DNA from: Solirubrobacter ginsenosidimutans
Lineage (GTDB): Bacteria; Actinomycetota; Thermoleophilia; Solirubrobacterales; Solirubrobacteraceae
Direction of reading: 5' to 3'
Length of the DNA stretch: 22,870 nucleotides
Assembly (NCBI RefSeq): GCF_027587205.1
Contig: NZ_JAPDOD010000089.1
Coordinates: 1 to 22,870, forward strand
The position numbers and the translations under genes are program-made. The notes beneath the pieces are model-generated. The model worked only from the letters and a program-made list of their open reading frames with translations, was not told the DNA's origin and did no database searches. Of this stretch, positions 1 through 6,843 are shown one piece after another (the first letter of the stretch is position 1; the number at the start of each line of letters is the position of its first letter).

Positions 1-2028
1 GGTGGGCCGCGACCGCGAATCCGCGCCCGCGGCGGCGGCACGGCCCGACGGCGAATCCGCGCCCGCGGCGGCGGCCCGGCCCCACGGCGAATCCGCGCCC
101 GCGGCGGCGGCACGGCCCGACGGCGAATCCGCGCCCGCGGCGGTCAGCAGCACCTGTCCGTGTTCCGCGCGCAGCGTTCCCGTCTCGTCGACCCTCGCGT
201 CGAGGAGGCCTGTGGCTTCCAGCGCGCGTTCCAGTCCCGCTCGTGCTGCGTCGTCGAGGTGCGGCGCGAAGTCGCACAAGCGCCAGAGCGGTGTCCCCGC
301 CTGCGAGGCGTCGCGCCAGGGCGCGAACGGCGGTGGGGTGTCCTTCGCCGCGCTCAGGTCGCGGCGTTCGCCGGCCAAGACCGTCAACCGCTCAGAGAGC
401 TCGGCGCGCTGGGCGCGGGCTTGCTCCTCAGCGACGGCGAGCTCCCGCGTGGCGCGCAGGACCGGGCCCTCGAGGGCGGAGGCCAGGTCGCGGCGGCGGT
501 CGTTGAGGTCCTCGGCGCGGCGCAAGAGCGCCGTGCGCTCGTCCCGGTCCAGGCGCAGCTCGGAGAGCTCGTCCACCCACGACGAGACCGCCGCGGTCAA
601 CGAGGCTTGGACGCCCTCGCGCGCGAGTTCGAGCTCGTCGCGACGCCCGCGCAGGTCGCGCTCGGACGCTTCCGCCGCCTCCAACGCGCCTCGCGCGCGG
701 TCCGAGACCTCGCGCGCACGCGTCGCGGCCGTCTCCAACTCCACGAGGCCGCGCACCGCGCCACGGCGCGCGCGGCGCGCGCCGTCGAGCACTTCGACGC
801 CCGAGACGGTCAGCGGCAGCTCCACCAGATCCGCGAAGCCCGCCCGCGCGCACGCGTCGCGCAGCGTCTCCCCCACGTCCGCGACGGACACCTCCGCCGA
901 GGCCAGCTCACGCGCGGCCGCCGCCAACGACGAAGCGCTCTCTGTCACCTCAGAAAGCAGCTCCGCGGCGCGCGCCTCCGCGCGCTTCGCCCGCTCCTGC
1001 TGGTCGGACGCCTGCTTGCGGGCCACATCGACCTGCTCGACGGCCTGCCAGCGCTCCGATGCGCGCAGTGCCTCGAGCTCGCCCTGCGTGCGGGCGGTGT
1101 CCTCGCCCAGCGCGACCAGATCGCGCTCGGCACGGGCGACGGCATCCTCGGCCAGGTGCCGCAAACCGTCGAGCTCGAGCTCCTTCTTCGCCGCCCGCCG
1201 CGCGGCGCGCACCACGTCCTCCGCGGCGCCGAGCTCGCGCGCCAGGACGCCGCGCGCGAAGTCCCGATAGCGCGCCACGAAGGCAGAAGCCGCGCCGTCG
1301 GCCTCGCGCAGCGCCGCCAATTCCACCCGCAGCGACTCGAGCTCGTCGAGCTTGCCGCCGACGCCGCCGAGCAGCTCGGCGTCGATCTCCGGCAGCGCGA
1401 GCTCGAGCAGCTGGGTCGTCTGCCCCACGTCGATCGACTTGCCCAGCTGCGCCGACCGCAGCCGGCGCATCAGCTTGATCATCGCCAGGTAGCGCCGCTC
1501 GGAGAAGCCGAACAGCAGCCCGTTGACCCGCGCGCGGTACTCCTCGGCGGAGTCGAACACCTCGACGTCGGGCAGCTTGGCCGCGTCCTTGCGCCCCAGC
1601 GGCGCGCTGTCGTCGCGGACCAGCATCACGTGCGGGTCGATCATCACCGGCGTGTCCCAGACCAGGAACCACGGGTCATGCCGGGTGTCCGCCGACATCT
1701 TCACGCCCAGCGCCAGAGTGACCCAGCGCTCGGAGCCGTCCGCATCCAACTGCGCGAACTGCACCCACGAATAGCCGAGCCGCCGCGTGTACAGGCCGTC
1801 CAAGAGCAGGTGGTAGGCGATCGACCGCTGGCCGTCGGACGTCGAGAGGTTCGAGGCGCTCAGGTTGCCGTCGAGCAGCAGCGGCATCACCAGCTCCATC
1901 GCCGTCGACTTGCCCGAGCCGTTGGAGCCGCGCAGCAGCAGGTGCCCGTCTTCGGCGTCGAAGACCTGGTTGGCGTAATGGAACAGGCTGATCAGCCCGC
2001 AGCGCATCAGCTTGAAGCGTTCGGTCAC
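1..2028 (-). CDS. jetC: JetC-like SMC ATPase of a Wadjet system (TIGR02680 family), 3' end outside window
   Basis: I translated this frame by eye; it is open from the GTG at 2028 to the window edge (676 codons seen, no stop). The first residues, VTERFKLMRCGL, match the usual R-F/W-x-L-x-R-x-GL start of TIGR02680 proteins. A Walker A motif, GSNGSGKST, lies at residues 34-42, followed by a conserved MELVMPLLLDG stretch. From about residue 250 the sequence is charged, Ala/Leu/Arg/Glu-rich coiled coil. Near residue 570 it turns into a globular block with PLWRLCDF and LERALEATGLLDARV, as expected near the hinge. A 12-residue tandem repeat follows. Family members are about 1,350 residues, so roughly half is missing, including the second coiled coil and the Walker B/signature region. 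The GTG overlaps the jetB stop as GTGA, with GGAGGA just upstream, so translation is probably coupled. By family knowledge this is the SMC/MukB-like motor that extrudes plasmid DNA for cleavage by JetD. SbcC-like annotation is the common alternative name. Confidence 0.85.
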   Translation of the reverse strand, partial: MTERFKLMRCGLISLFHYANQVFDAEDGHLLLRGSNGSGKSTAMELVMPLLLDGNLSASNLSTSDGQRSIAYHLLLDGLYTRRLGYSWVQFAQLDADGSERWVTLALGVKMSADTRHDPWFLVWDTPVMIDPHVMLVRDDSAPLGRKDAAKLPDVEVFDSAEEYRARVNGLLFGFSERRYLAMIKLMRRLRSAQLGKSIDVGQTTQLLELALPEIDAELLGGVGGKLDELESLRVELAALREADGAASAFVARYRDFARGVLARELGAAEDVVRAARRAAKKELELDGLRHLAEDAVARAERDLVALGEDTARTQGELEALRASERWQAVEQVDVARKQASDQQERAKRAEARAAELLSEVTESASSLAAAARELASAEVSVADVGETLRDACARAGFADLVELPLTVSGVEVLDGARRARRGAVRGLVELETAATRAREVSDRARGALEAAEASERDLRGRRDELELAREGVQASLTAAVSSWVDELSELRLDRDERTALLRRAEDLNDRRRDLASALEGPVLRATRELAVAEEQARAQRAELSERLTVLAGERRDLSAAKDTPPPFAPWRDASQAGTPLWRLCDFAPHLDDAARAGLERALEATGLLDARVDETGTLRAEHGQVLLTAAGADSPSGRAAAAGADSPWGRAAAAGADSPSGRAAAAGADSRSRPT
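17..160 (-). repeat. four in-frame 36-bp tandem repeats inside jetC
   Basis: The motif GAATCCGCGCCCGCGGCGGC recurs at 17, 53, 89 and 125, an exact 36-base spacing. Copies differ at only a few bases. On the coding strand each unit encodes 12 residues of the type AAAAGADSPSGR, with one copy reading SPWGR. The array sits at roughly residues 623-672 of JetC, directly after the hinge-like block. The unit length is a multiple of three, so copy-number change would lengthen or shorten the linker without breaking the frame. Confidence 0.9.
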
Positions 2029-3224
2029 AGGTCCTCCAGAGCGAACGTCAGTTCATCGTCGAGCCGCTGCTGCGCCTCGGTCATATCCACGTAGTTGAGG
2101 CGAGCGATCGCCGGCAACGGCACCACCTCGGAACCGGTCACGCGCACGAGCCGCATCGCCGCCAGGATCTCGACCGCCCGCGCGGCCATCTCCTCCGGCT
2201 CCTCCCCGCACAGCGCGTCGCCCCACCGCGCGTGCAGCGCCGAGCAATCCGCGACCAGGTCTGAGAGCGTCATCCGCGACTGACCGCCCCGCACCCGCCC
2301 GCAGATCGCCTCCGCGAGCAGCAGCGTGACCTGCCGCGTCCACGGCCGGGCAGCCGGAAAGCGCACGTCGGTCAGCGGCTCGGCCGAGCCGTCGATCAGC
2401 GCCGTGCCCTCGCGCCGGCGCTCGGCCTCGAGCCCGAGCCACGCCGCCAACCCCGTATCCCGCGAGCCGCGGACCTTCAGGTAGTGCGCACGATCGGCGT
2501 CCGAGAGCTCCGCCAGATACAGCACCGGGTCCTCGACCAGCCGCCGCGACACGCGGTGGCTGCGCCGCAACGCATCGCCCTCCTCGCCGCCCGGGTAGAC
2601 GCCGCCGTACACGAGATCCCGCGCCTCCCGCGCCCCGACCACCCGCGGCGCGACGATCAGGTCGTCCAGCGGCGAGTGCATGACGTCGAACAGCGTCTCG
2701 TCCTCCTCCGAGCCGGTTCGCACCCACCCGTCGGCGTGACCCGCGATCGCCACCAACACGCCGAGGCCGCTCAGGAACTGAAAGACGTCGGCGAGGCAGC
2801 GGCGGTCCTCCAGGCGCTCGAGGTCCAGCGCGATCCCGTCCTCGGCCGCGAGCGACCGCACCTCCTCCGCCAGCAGGCCGATCGTCGTCTGCGCCCGCGC
2901 CCGCTCGCACGCGGCCAGCGCCAGCGCGAAGAGCACGTAGTGCCGGCGGGTGAACGGCTGCCAGGTGTCGGGATGGCCGCTGCGCGCGATCCGGGCAGGA
3001 CGATCGGTGCGCAGCTCGTGCGAGCGCTTGCGCAGGCGGGCGTGCCCCGCGCGGACGACCAGCTCGTAGCCGAGCTCGCGCTGGAACTCCGAACGCAGCC
3101 GCTCGGCGTGCGCGCGAACCGTCCCGAACACCGGATCTCCCGCCAAAAGCAGCGGGCGGGACAACAGGGCGCGCCGCGCGTCGCGCAGCCGCTCCTCGAG
3201 CTCCTCGGCGTCGAGCGCGGTCAC
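2025..3224 (-). CDS. jetB: JetB-like protein of a Wadjet system (TIGR02678/DUF2398)
   Basis: The product is 399 residues. The open frame extends further upstream, but the GTG at 3224 overlaps the jetA stop as GTGA and gives the family-like start TALDAEELEERLRDARRALL. Recognisable DUF2398 features are the early R-x-LL-x-PLL segment, a long helical stretch followed by LGYELVV and ARLRK, and then FTRRHYVLFALALAACER with QTTIGLLAEEV. A winged-helix-rich body follows and the C-terminus is acidic (DDELTFALEDL). By family knowledge this is the KITE/MukE-like subunit that joins the JetA kleisin-like subunit and the JetC ATPase. It acts in the cytoplasm. It lies between jetA and jetC with 4-base overlaps on both sides, so the three are almost certainly co-translated. 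I see no catalytic motif, as expected for a scaffold subunit. Confidence 0.85.
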   Translation of the reverse strand: MTALDAEELEERLRDARRALLSRPLLLAGDPVFGTVRAHAERLRSEFQRELGYELVVRAGHARLRKRSHELRTDRPARIARSGHPDTWQPFTRRHYVLFALALAACERARAQTTIGLLAEEVRSLAAEDGIALDLERLEDRRCLADVFQFLSGLGVLVAIAGHADGWVRTGSEEDETLFDVMHSPLDDLIVAPRVVGAREARDLVYGGVYPGGEEGDALRRSHRVSRRLVEDPVLYLAELSDADRAHYLKVRGSRDTGLAAWLGLEAERRREGTALIDGSAEPLTDVRFPAARPWTRQVTLLLAEAICGRVRGGQSRMTLSDLVADCSALHARWGDALCGEEPEEMAARAVEILAAMRLVRVTGSEVVPLPAIARLNYVDMTEAQQRLDDELTFALEDL

Positions 3225-4702
3225 GAACCGACCCCCGCGCGACCGACCTGGATCAGCAGGTCCGGGCTCTCGAGCACGCCGCCGTCGCCGATCCGCACCG
3301 CCGCGACCGGCAGCGCCTCGCCCATGTCGAGCACCGTCAGCTGCAGTGTGCCGTCGTCGGAGTAGCCGACGGACCCGGTCGACATCGCCATCCCGAGCGC
3401 GTCGAGCAGGACGTCGAACGAAGACTCGTCCAGGACCGGCAGCGCAGACAAGCGGGCGGGCTCGGAGGGAAGCCGGTCCAGCAGCTCGGACACCAGCGCG
3501 CGCCGGCGGAGCTCCTCGTCCAGCGCCATCGCGTGGGCCTCGCGCGAGTCCGCGATCGGCGCCATCCGGCCCACGGCGACCTCGCCGCGGCCGGGCCGGC
3601 GCAGGAAGCCCTGGACGGGTGCGAACGGCGCGTCCCACCACGACTCGCCCGGGGACACGGAATCCGGGTCCAGCTCGGGCACCGACAGGTGACGCACGCC
3701 GTGCAGCCCGAACGCGGCGGCGTGGATGGCGTGGCAGGTCTCTTCGTCGGGCGCGGCCGCGAACAGCGCCGCCAACGCGCGATATTCGGACGAGCGGTTC
3801 ACCCGCTGGACGCGCCGCTCGCGCAGGCGGCGGACGCCGCGCAGGATCCAGTCGATCGCCGCGTGCAGGTGGGTGTCCAGCGAATGCAGCTGCGAGTCCC
3901 GGCCGCCGAACCAGGTCGAGATCTCCGCCCACTGGCGGCGCAGAATCGCGATCCGCCGCGCCAGGATCTCCTCCTCGGTCAGCGTCGGATGCGGCGCGAC
4001 CGCGAGCGACGCGACCGTGCGCAGCATCGCCGCCTCGCCCTCCGGGTCGGCGTGCAGCGCCGCGACGTGGGCGCCGATCGCGTCCGCGTGCTGACCGAGC
4101 TCCCGCCAGAAGCCGCTCAAGTAGTCCGCGACCTTGCGCTTGTAGTCGGCGAACGTCGCCTCGTCGATCGCGTCGTTGGAGGCCATCGTCGCCGACAGCT
4201 CGCGCATGAACTGGGCCGCGCCCGCGCGGAGATCCTCGAACTGGGCGTGCAGCTCGGTGAAGGTGCTCTGCAGCTCGTGCGGGGAGAGCTCCGCGTGCCG
4301 CACGAGCTGCGCCAGGAGCGCGCGGATCCGCGCGAGCCGGTTCGCATCCAGGCTCCCGACTGCCTCGACCAGGCCGCCGAGCTCGTCGAAGAACTGCTCG
4401 ATCCGCTCGCCCAGCCCGGTCGCGTCGTAGGAGAAGTGGTTGTGGCGCAGCTCCGCGGCGGTCCTGACCCGCTCGAAGCTCTGCATCGAGTCCACGACCT
4501 TGAGCTCCTCGAGCTCACGCAAGGAGCCCGCCACTTGCTCAGGGGTGACGTCGAGGGCCAGCCGGGCCGTGATCTCGGTCAGGCTCAGCCGCAGCTTCGC
4601 CCCTCGCGCGCGGTTGTCGATCAGCACCCGCATGACCGCGCGGTGCAGCGCGACGTTCGGGTAATTGGCGTAGGCGACCGCCCTGATCGATCCGGATTCC
4701 AC
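3221..4702 (-). CDS. jetA: JetA-like kleisin-type subunit of a Wadjet system (TIGR02677/DUF2397)
   Basis: The product is 493 residues with the start set at the GTG at 4702. The frame stays open to 4876, but the upstream 58 residues are Ala/Arg-rich and unlike the family. From the chosen start the protein reads into YANYPNVALHRAVMRVLIDN, the normal N-terminal YRaIMR-like helix of TIGR02677. Later features are a long helical middle, a WWDAPFAPVQGFLRRPGRG segment and the C-terminal LPVLDESSFDVLLDALGMAM, all typical of the family. By family knowledge it is the kleisin-like/MukF-like subunit that bridges the JetC heads and binds JetB. It is the first gene of the jetABC block and diverges from a LanC-like gene across about 250 bases. 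A TACGTT box 7 bases before the GTG could give a leaderless message. The exact start is less certain than the family. Confidence 0.83.
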   Translation of the reverse strand: MESGSIRAVAYANYPNVALHRAVMRVLIDNRARGAKLRLSLTEITARLALDVTPEQVAGSLRELEELKVVDSMQSFERVRTAAELRHNHFSYDATGLGERIEQFFDELGGLVEAVGSLDANRLARIRALLAQLVRHAELSPHELQSTFTELHAQFEDLRAGAAQFMRELSATMASNDAIDEATFADYKRKVADYLSGFWRELGQHADAIGAHVAALHADPEGEAAMLRTVASLAVAPHPTLTEEEILARRIAILRRQWAEISTWFGGRDSQLHSLDTHLHAAIDWILRGVRRLRERRVQRVNRSSEYRALAALFAAAPDEETCHAIHAAAFGLHGVRHLSVPELDPDSVSPGESWWDAPFAPVQGFLRRPGRGEVAVGRMAPIADSREAHAMALDEELRRRALVSELLDRLPSEPARLSALPVLDESSFDVLLDALGMAMSTGSVGYSDDGTLQLTVLDMGEALPVAAVRIGDGGVLESPDLLIQVGRAGVGS

Positions 4703-4709
4703 GCCCCCG

Positions 4710-4715
4710 AACGTA
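4710..4715 (-). promoter_or_regulatory. possible -10 box of the jetABC operon
   Basis: On the minus strand TACGTT ends 7 bases before the GTG chosen for jetA. This spacing would put the transcript start at or next to the start codon. The only Shine-Dalgarno-like stretch is a G-run immediately against the GTG. A TTGACG hexamer lies farther upstream (4774-4779), too far to pair with this box. Weak sequence-only evidence. Confidence 0.3.
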
Positions 4716-4741
4716 CGAGGCGCGGCGGACGGCTCCACCGT

Positions 4742-4913
4742 GACGCGGGCCCGATCGGCCCGGTGCTGTTCGGCGTCAAGCCCGGCGGCGCGCCGTGGGT
4801 CATCAGCAAGGGCGAGGCCGAGGCGCGCGGCGACGGCAGCGTCAAGGTCGCTGCTCAACCCGGCACCCAACGGCACCGTGGCCGCGGCCTATATCGCCGC
4901 GACCGGCGCGTAG
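4742..4913 (+). pseudogene. possible frameshifted 3' remnant of an unrecognised gene
   Basis: Two protein-like pieces lie in different plus-strand frames. The first, from 4742, reads DAGPIGPVLFGVKPGGAPW, then VISKGEAEARGDGSVKV. The second, from 4851 in the next frame, reads LLNPAPNGTVAAAYIAATGA and ends at TAG 4911-4913. Joined at about 4850 they would make a plausible C-terminus of a small secreted-type protein, and a strong hairpin follows the stop by 11 bases. I find no start codon or 5' part: the upstream sequence belongs to jetA on the other strand. It could be a relic truncated when the jet operon arrived, or chance coding-like sequence in GC-rich DNA. I do not recognise the family. Confidence 0.3.
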
Positions 4914-4924
4914 CGACCCACGTC

Positions 4925-4951
4925 CTGCCCGGCCGCGGCGCGGCCGGGCAG
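4925..4951 (+). terminator. perfect 12-bp-arm hairpin, possible terminator
   Basis: CTGCCCGGCCGC (4925-4936) pairs perfectly with GCGGCCGGGCAG (4940-4951) across a 3-base loop. There is no T-run on either side. It sits 11 bases after the relic stop and ends 1 base before the ATG of the LanC-like gene, so it could end transcription from the left. If it is present in the mRNA, it would sit over the ribosome-binding region of that gene. Confidence 0.45.
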
Positions 4952-4952
4952 A

Positions 4953-6101
4953 ATGCCGTGTGTGCTGTTCTCGCCGGAGTTCCATGAGCCACTGACCGCG
5001 CGCGGGTGGGACGAGGCGTGGGTAGGCGCGCAGATCGAGCGGATCGCCGACGATGCGGTCGCCGCCGTCGGGGACGACGGGCTGTGGCCGATGCATCCCT
5101 CCGACTACGACCAGGGCGACGAGGACTACGTCCGCCACGGCCTCTACATGGGCGCGGCGGGGATGGTCTGGGGGCTGCGCACGCTCGGCTTCGAGCCGCC
5201 GAGCCACGACCTCTACGCGCACTACCTCGCCGAGCCCGACTGGCCAGGCGTCGTGCCGGGCTACCTCATAGGCGAGTCGGGGATCCTGCTCGCCTCCCGG
5301 CAGATCGACGACCGCCTCCATGACGCGATCCTGCGCAACGTCGGCAACCCGACCAACGAGCTTATGTGGGGCGCGCCGGGGACGATGCTCGCCGCGCTGT
5401 ACGCCTACGAAGCGACCGGCGAGCAACGTTGGGCGGATGCGTGGCGCGCGAGCGCCGAGGAGCTCTGGGCACGCTGGCCGGCCGGCGAGCTGTGGACGCA
5501 GGACATGTACGAGACGATCAGCGTTTACATCGGCCCGGCACACGGCTTCGCGGGCAACGTGCGCTCGCTCTGGCTCGGGCGCGACCTGCTGGACGACACG
5601 CGAGCCGCCGAGCTGGAACGCCGCGCGATCGAGACCACGACGGCGCTGGCCTTCCGCGCGGACGGGCTCGCCAACTGGGCCCCGAACCCCGGTCCCCTCG
5701 CCCACCGCGACCGGATCCGGGTCCAGTGGTGCCACGGGGCGCCGGGCATGGTGGCCTCGCTCGCGTCGCTCGGGCGCGAGGACGAGGCGTTCGGCGCGCT
5801 GTTGAGCGAGGCGGGCGAGCTGACCTGGCGCGCCGGCTCGCTCGCCACGGGCCTCGGCCTCTGTCACGGCACCGCGGGGAACGCCGTCGCCTTCCTCGCG
5901 CTGCTGGACCGCACGGGCGATGAGCGCTGGCTGGACCGGGCGCGGCGCTTCGCGGTCCACGCGCTCGAGCAGGTGCAGCGCGAGCGAGCGCGCCATGGGT
6001 TCGGTCGCTACACGCTCTGGACGGGCGACCTCGGCGCGGCCGTGGTGGCGAAGAGCTGCCTCGACGGCCGTCCCGGGATGCCGTCGCTGGATTGGCTCTG
6101 A
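4953..6101 (+). CDS. stand-alone LanC-like (lanthionine synthetase C-like) protein
   Basis: The product is 382 residues from ATG 4953; an in-frame GTG three codons later (4962) is an alternative that gives a start VLFSPEFHEPL. Visible LanC signatures are PAHGFAGN at 195-202, WCHGAPG at 259-265 and LCHGTAGN at 303-310. C260, C304 and H305 are the expected zinc ligands, and the repeated G-x-G/HG-x-AG loops fit an alpha/alpha-barrel. In lanthipeptide biosynthesis the zinc activates cysteine thiols for addition to dehydroamino acids. LANCL relatives instead add glutathione to dehydrated residues in damaged proteins. No LanB/LanM dehydratase, transporter or Cys/Ser-rich precursor is visible nearby, so a lanthipeptide role is not supported and a LANCL-like or other role is as likely. 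A strong hairpin ends one base before the ATG, with no clear Shine-Dalgarno. The YceI gene follows 40 bases later on the same strand. Confidence 0.8.
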   Translation: MPCVLFSPEFHEPLTARGWDEAWVGAQIERIADDAVAAVGDDGLWPMHPSDYDQGDEDYVRHGLYMGAAGMVWGLRTLGFEPPSHDLYAHYLAEPDWPGVVPGYLIGESGILLASRQIDDRLHDAILRNVGNPTNELMWGAPGTMLAALYAYEATGEQRWADAWRASAEELWARWPAGELWTQDMYETISVYIGPAHGFAGNVRSLWLGRDLLDDTRAAELERRAIETTTALAFRADGLANWAPNPGPLAHRDRIRVQWCHGAPGMVASLASLGREDEAFGALLSEAGELTWRAGSLATGLGLCHGTAGNAVAFLALLDRTGDERWLDRARRFAVHALEQVQRERARHGFGRYTLWTGDLGAAVVAKSCLDGRPGMPSLDWL

Positions 6102-6141
6102 CTCCCAGGTTGCTGCCAGGAACCAGCGTCATGGTGAGTGG

Positions 6142-6840
6142 ATGCTGAAGAAACGGCGCACGTTGCTGTACGTGCTGAGCGGGTTCGTCGTCCTTGCGGT
6201 GGGCGCGTTCGCGTTCGCCTACTTCGTGCTCTTCCCGACCGACTCGCCGGACAAGTTCACACTCAGCGACACCGCGGCTACACCCGCCGCGACGGCGACC
6301 GCCACGGCCTCCGCCGCCGCCGGCACGACGACGTGGGCGATCGCCGACGGCTCGGAGGCGGGCTATCGCGTGCGCGAGAAGCTCGCGTTCCTGCCCGCCA
6401 AGAACGACGCGGTCGGTCGCACGTCGGCGATCACCGGCGAAGCCGAGTCCACGGGCGACGGCGACGCCCTGAAGATCACGAAGGCGTCCTTCAAGATCGA
6501 GGTCTCGACGCTCACCAGCGACCAGGACCGCCGCGATCAGCGCATCCGGTCGATCGGCATCGAGAGCGACCGGTTCCCGACCGCGACGTTCGTCCTCGCC
6601 GAGCCGATCGCGCTGACCAAGAAGGAGGTCGACGCGACCGGCGATCTGACGCTGCACGGCGTCAAGCAGCGGGTGACGATCCCGCTCCAGGTCCGCCGAT
6701 CCGGCTCGACGCTGGAAGCCGTCGGCTCACTCAGCTTCCCCTGGGGCGACTTCGGCATGACCGCTCCGAGCGTGGCCGGCTTCGTCAGCGTCGAGGACAC
6801 GGCCACGCTCGAGTTCGATCTCAAGCTGGCTCAGGGCTGA
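6142..6840 (+). CDS. membrane-anchored YceI-domain protein
   Basis: The product is 232 residues. The frame is open far upstream inside the previous gene, but ATG 6142 is preceded by GGTGAG and begins MLKKRRTLL followed by a hydrophobic segment (about residues 8-30), giving a normal signal anchor. A Thr/Ala-rich linker (about 45-66) leads into the YceI fold. Its marks are FKIEVSTLTSDQDRRDQRIRS, FPTATFVL, then GDLTLHGVKQRVTIPLQV and the closing SFPWGDFGM. YceI proteins are lipocalin-like barrels that bind isoprenoid or other amphiphilic chains outside the cytoplasmic membrane; the ligand here cannot be told. The spacing suggests co-transcription with the LanC-like gene, but no functional link is known to me. 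The gene ends 3 bases before the stop of the convergent gene, so there is no room for a separate terminator. Confidence 0.85.
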   Translation: MLKKRRTLLYVLSGFVVLAVGAFAFAYFVLFPTDSPDKFTLSDTAATPAATATATASAAAGTTTWAIADGSEAGYRVREKLAFLPAKNDAVGRTSAITGEAESTGDGDALKITKASFKIEVSTLTSDQDRRDQRIRSIGIESDRFPTATFVLAEPIALTKKEVDATGDLTLHGVKQRVTIPLQVRRSGSTLEAVGSLSFPWGDFGMTAPSVAGFVSVEDTATLEFDLKLAQG

Positions 6841-6843
6841 CGG

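Noticed and set aside
17..160. Regular repeats as a CRISPR array
   Set aside because: The 36-base units are contiguous with no unique spacers and stay in frame within jetC.
2..2094. Long plus-strand open frames of 422 and 644 residues opposite jetC
   Set aside because: Arg/Ser/Ala- or Arg/Gln-rich shadows of the minus-strand gene; no family motifs, while the minus frame has a Walker A and SMC-like structure.
3225..3932. Extension of jetB to 635 residues
   Set aside because: The extra residues lie under jetA in a different frame and are Arg/Gly/Ala-rich; GTG 3224 gives the family N-terminus and the GTGA overlap.
4953..6101. Lanthipeptide biosynthetic gene cluster
   Set aside because: Only the LanC-like gene is present; no dehydratase, precursor peptide, protease or transporter is visible.
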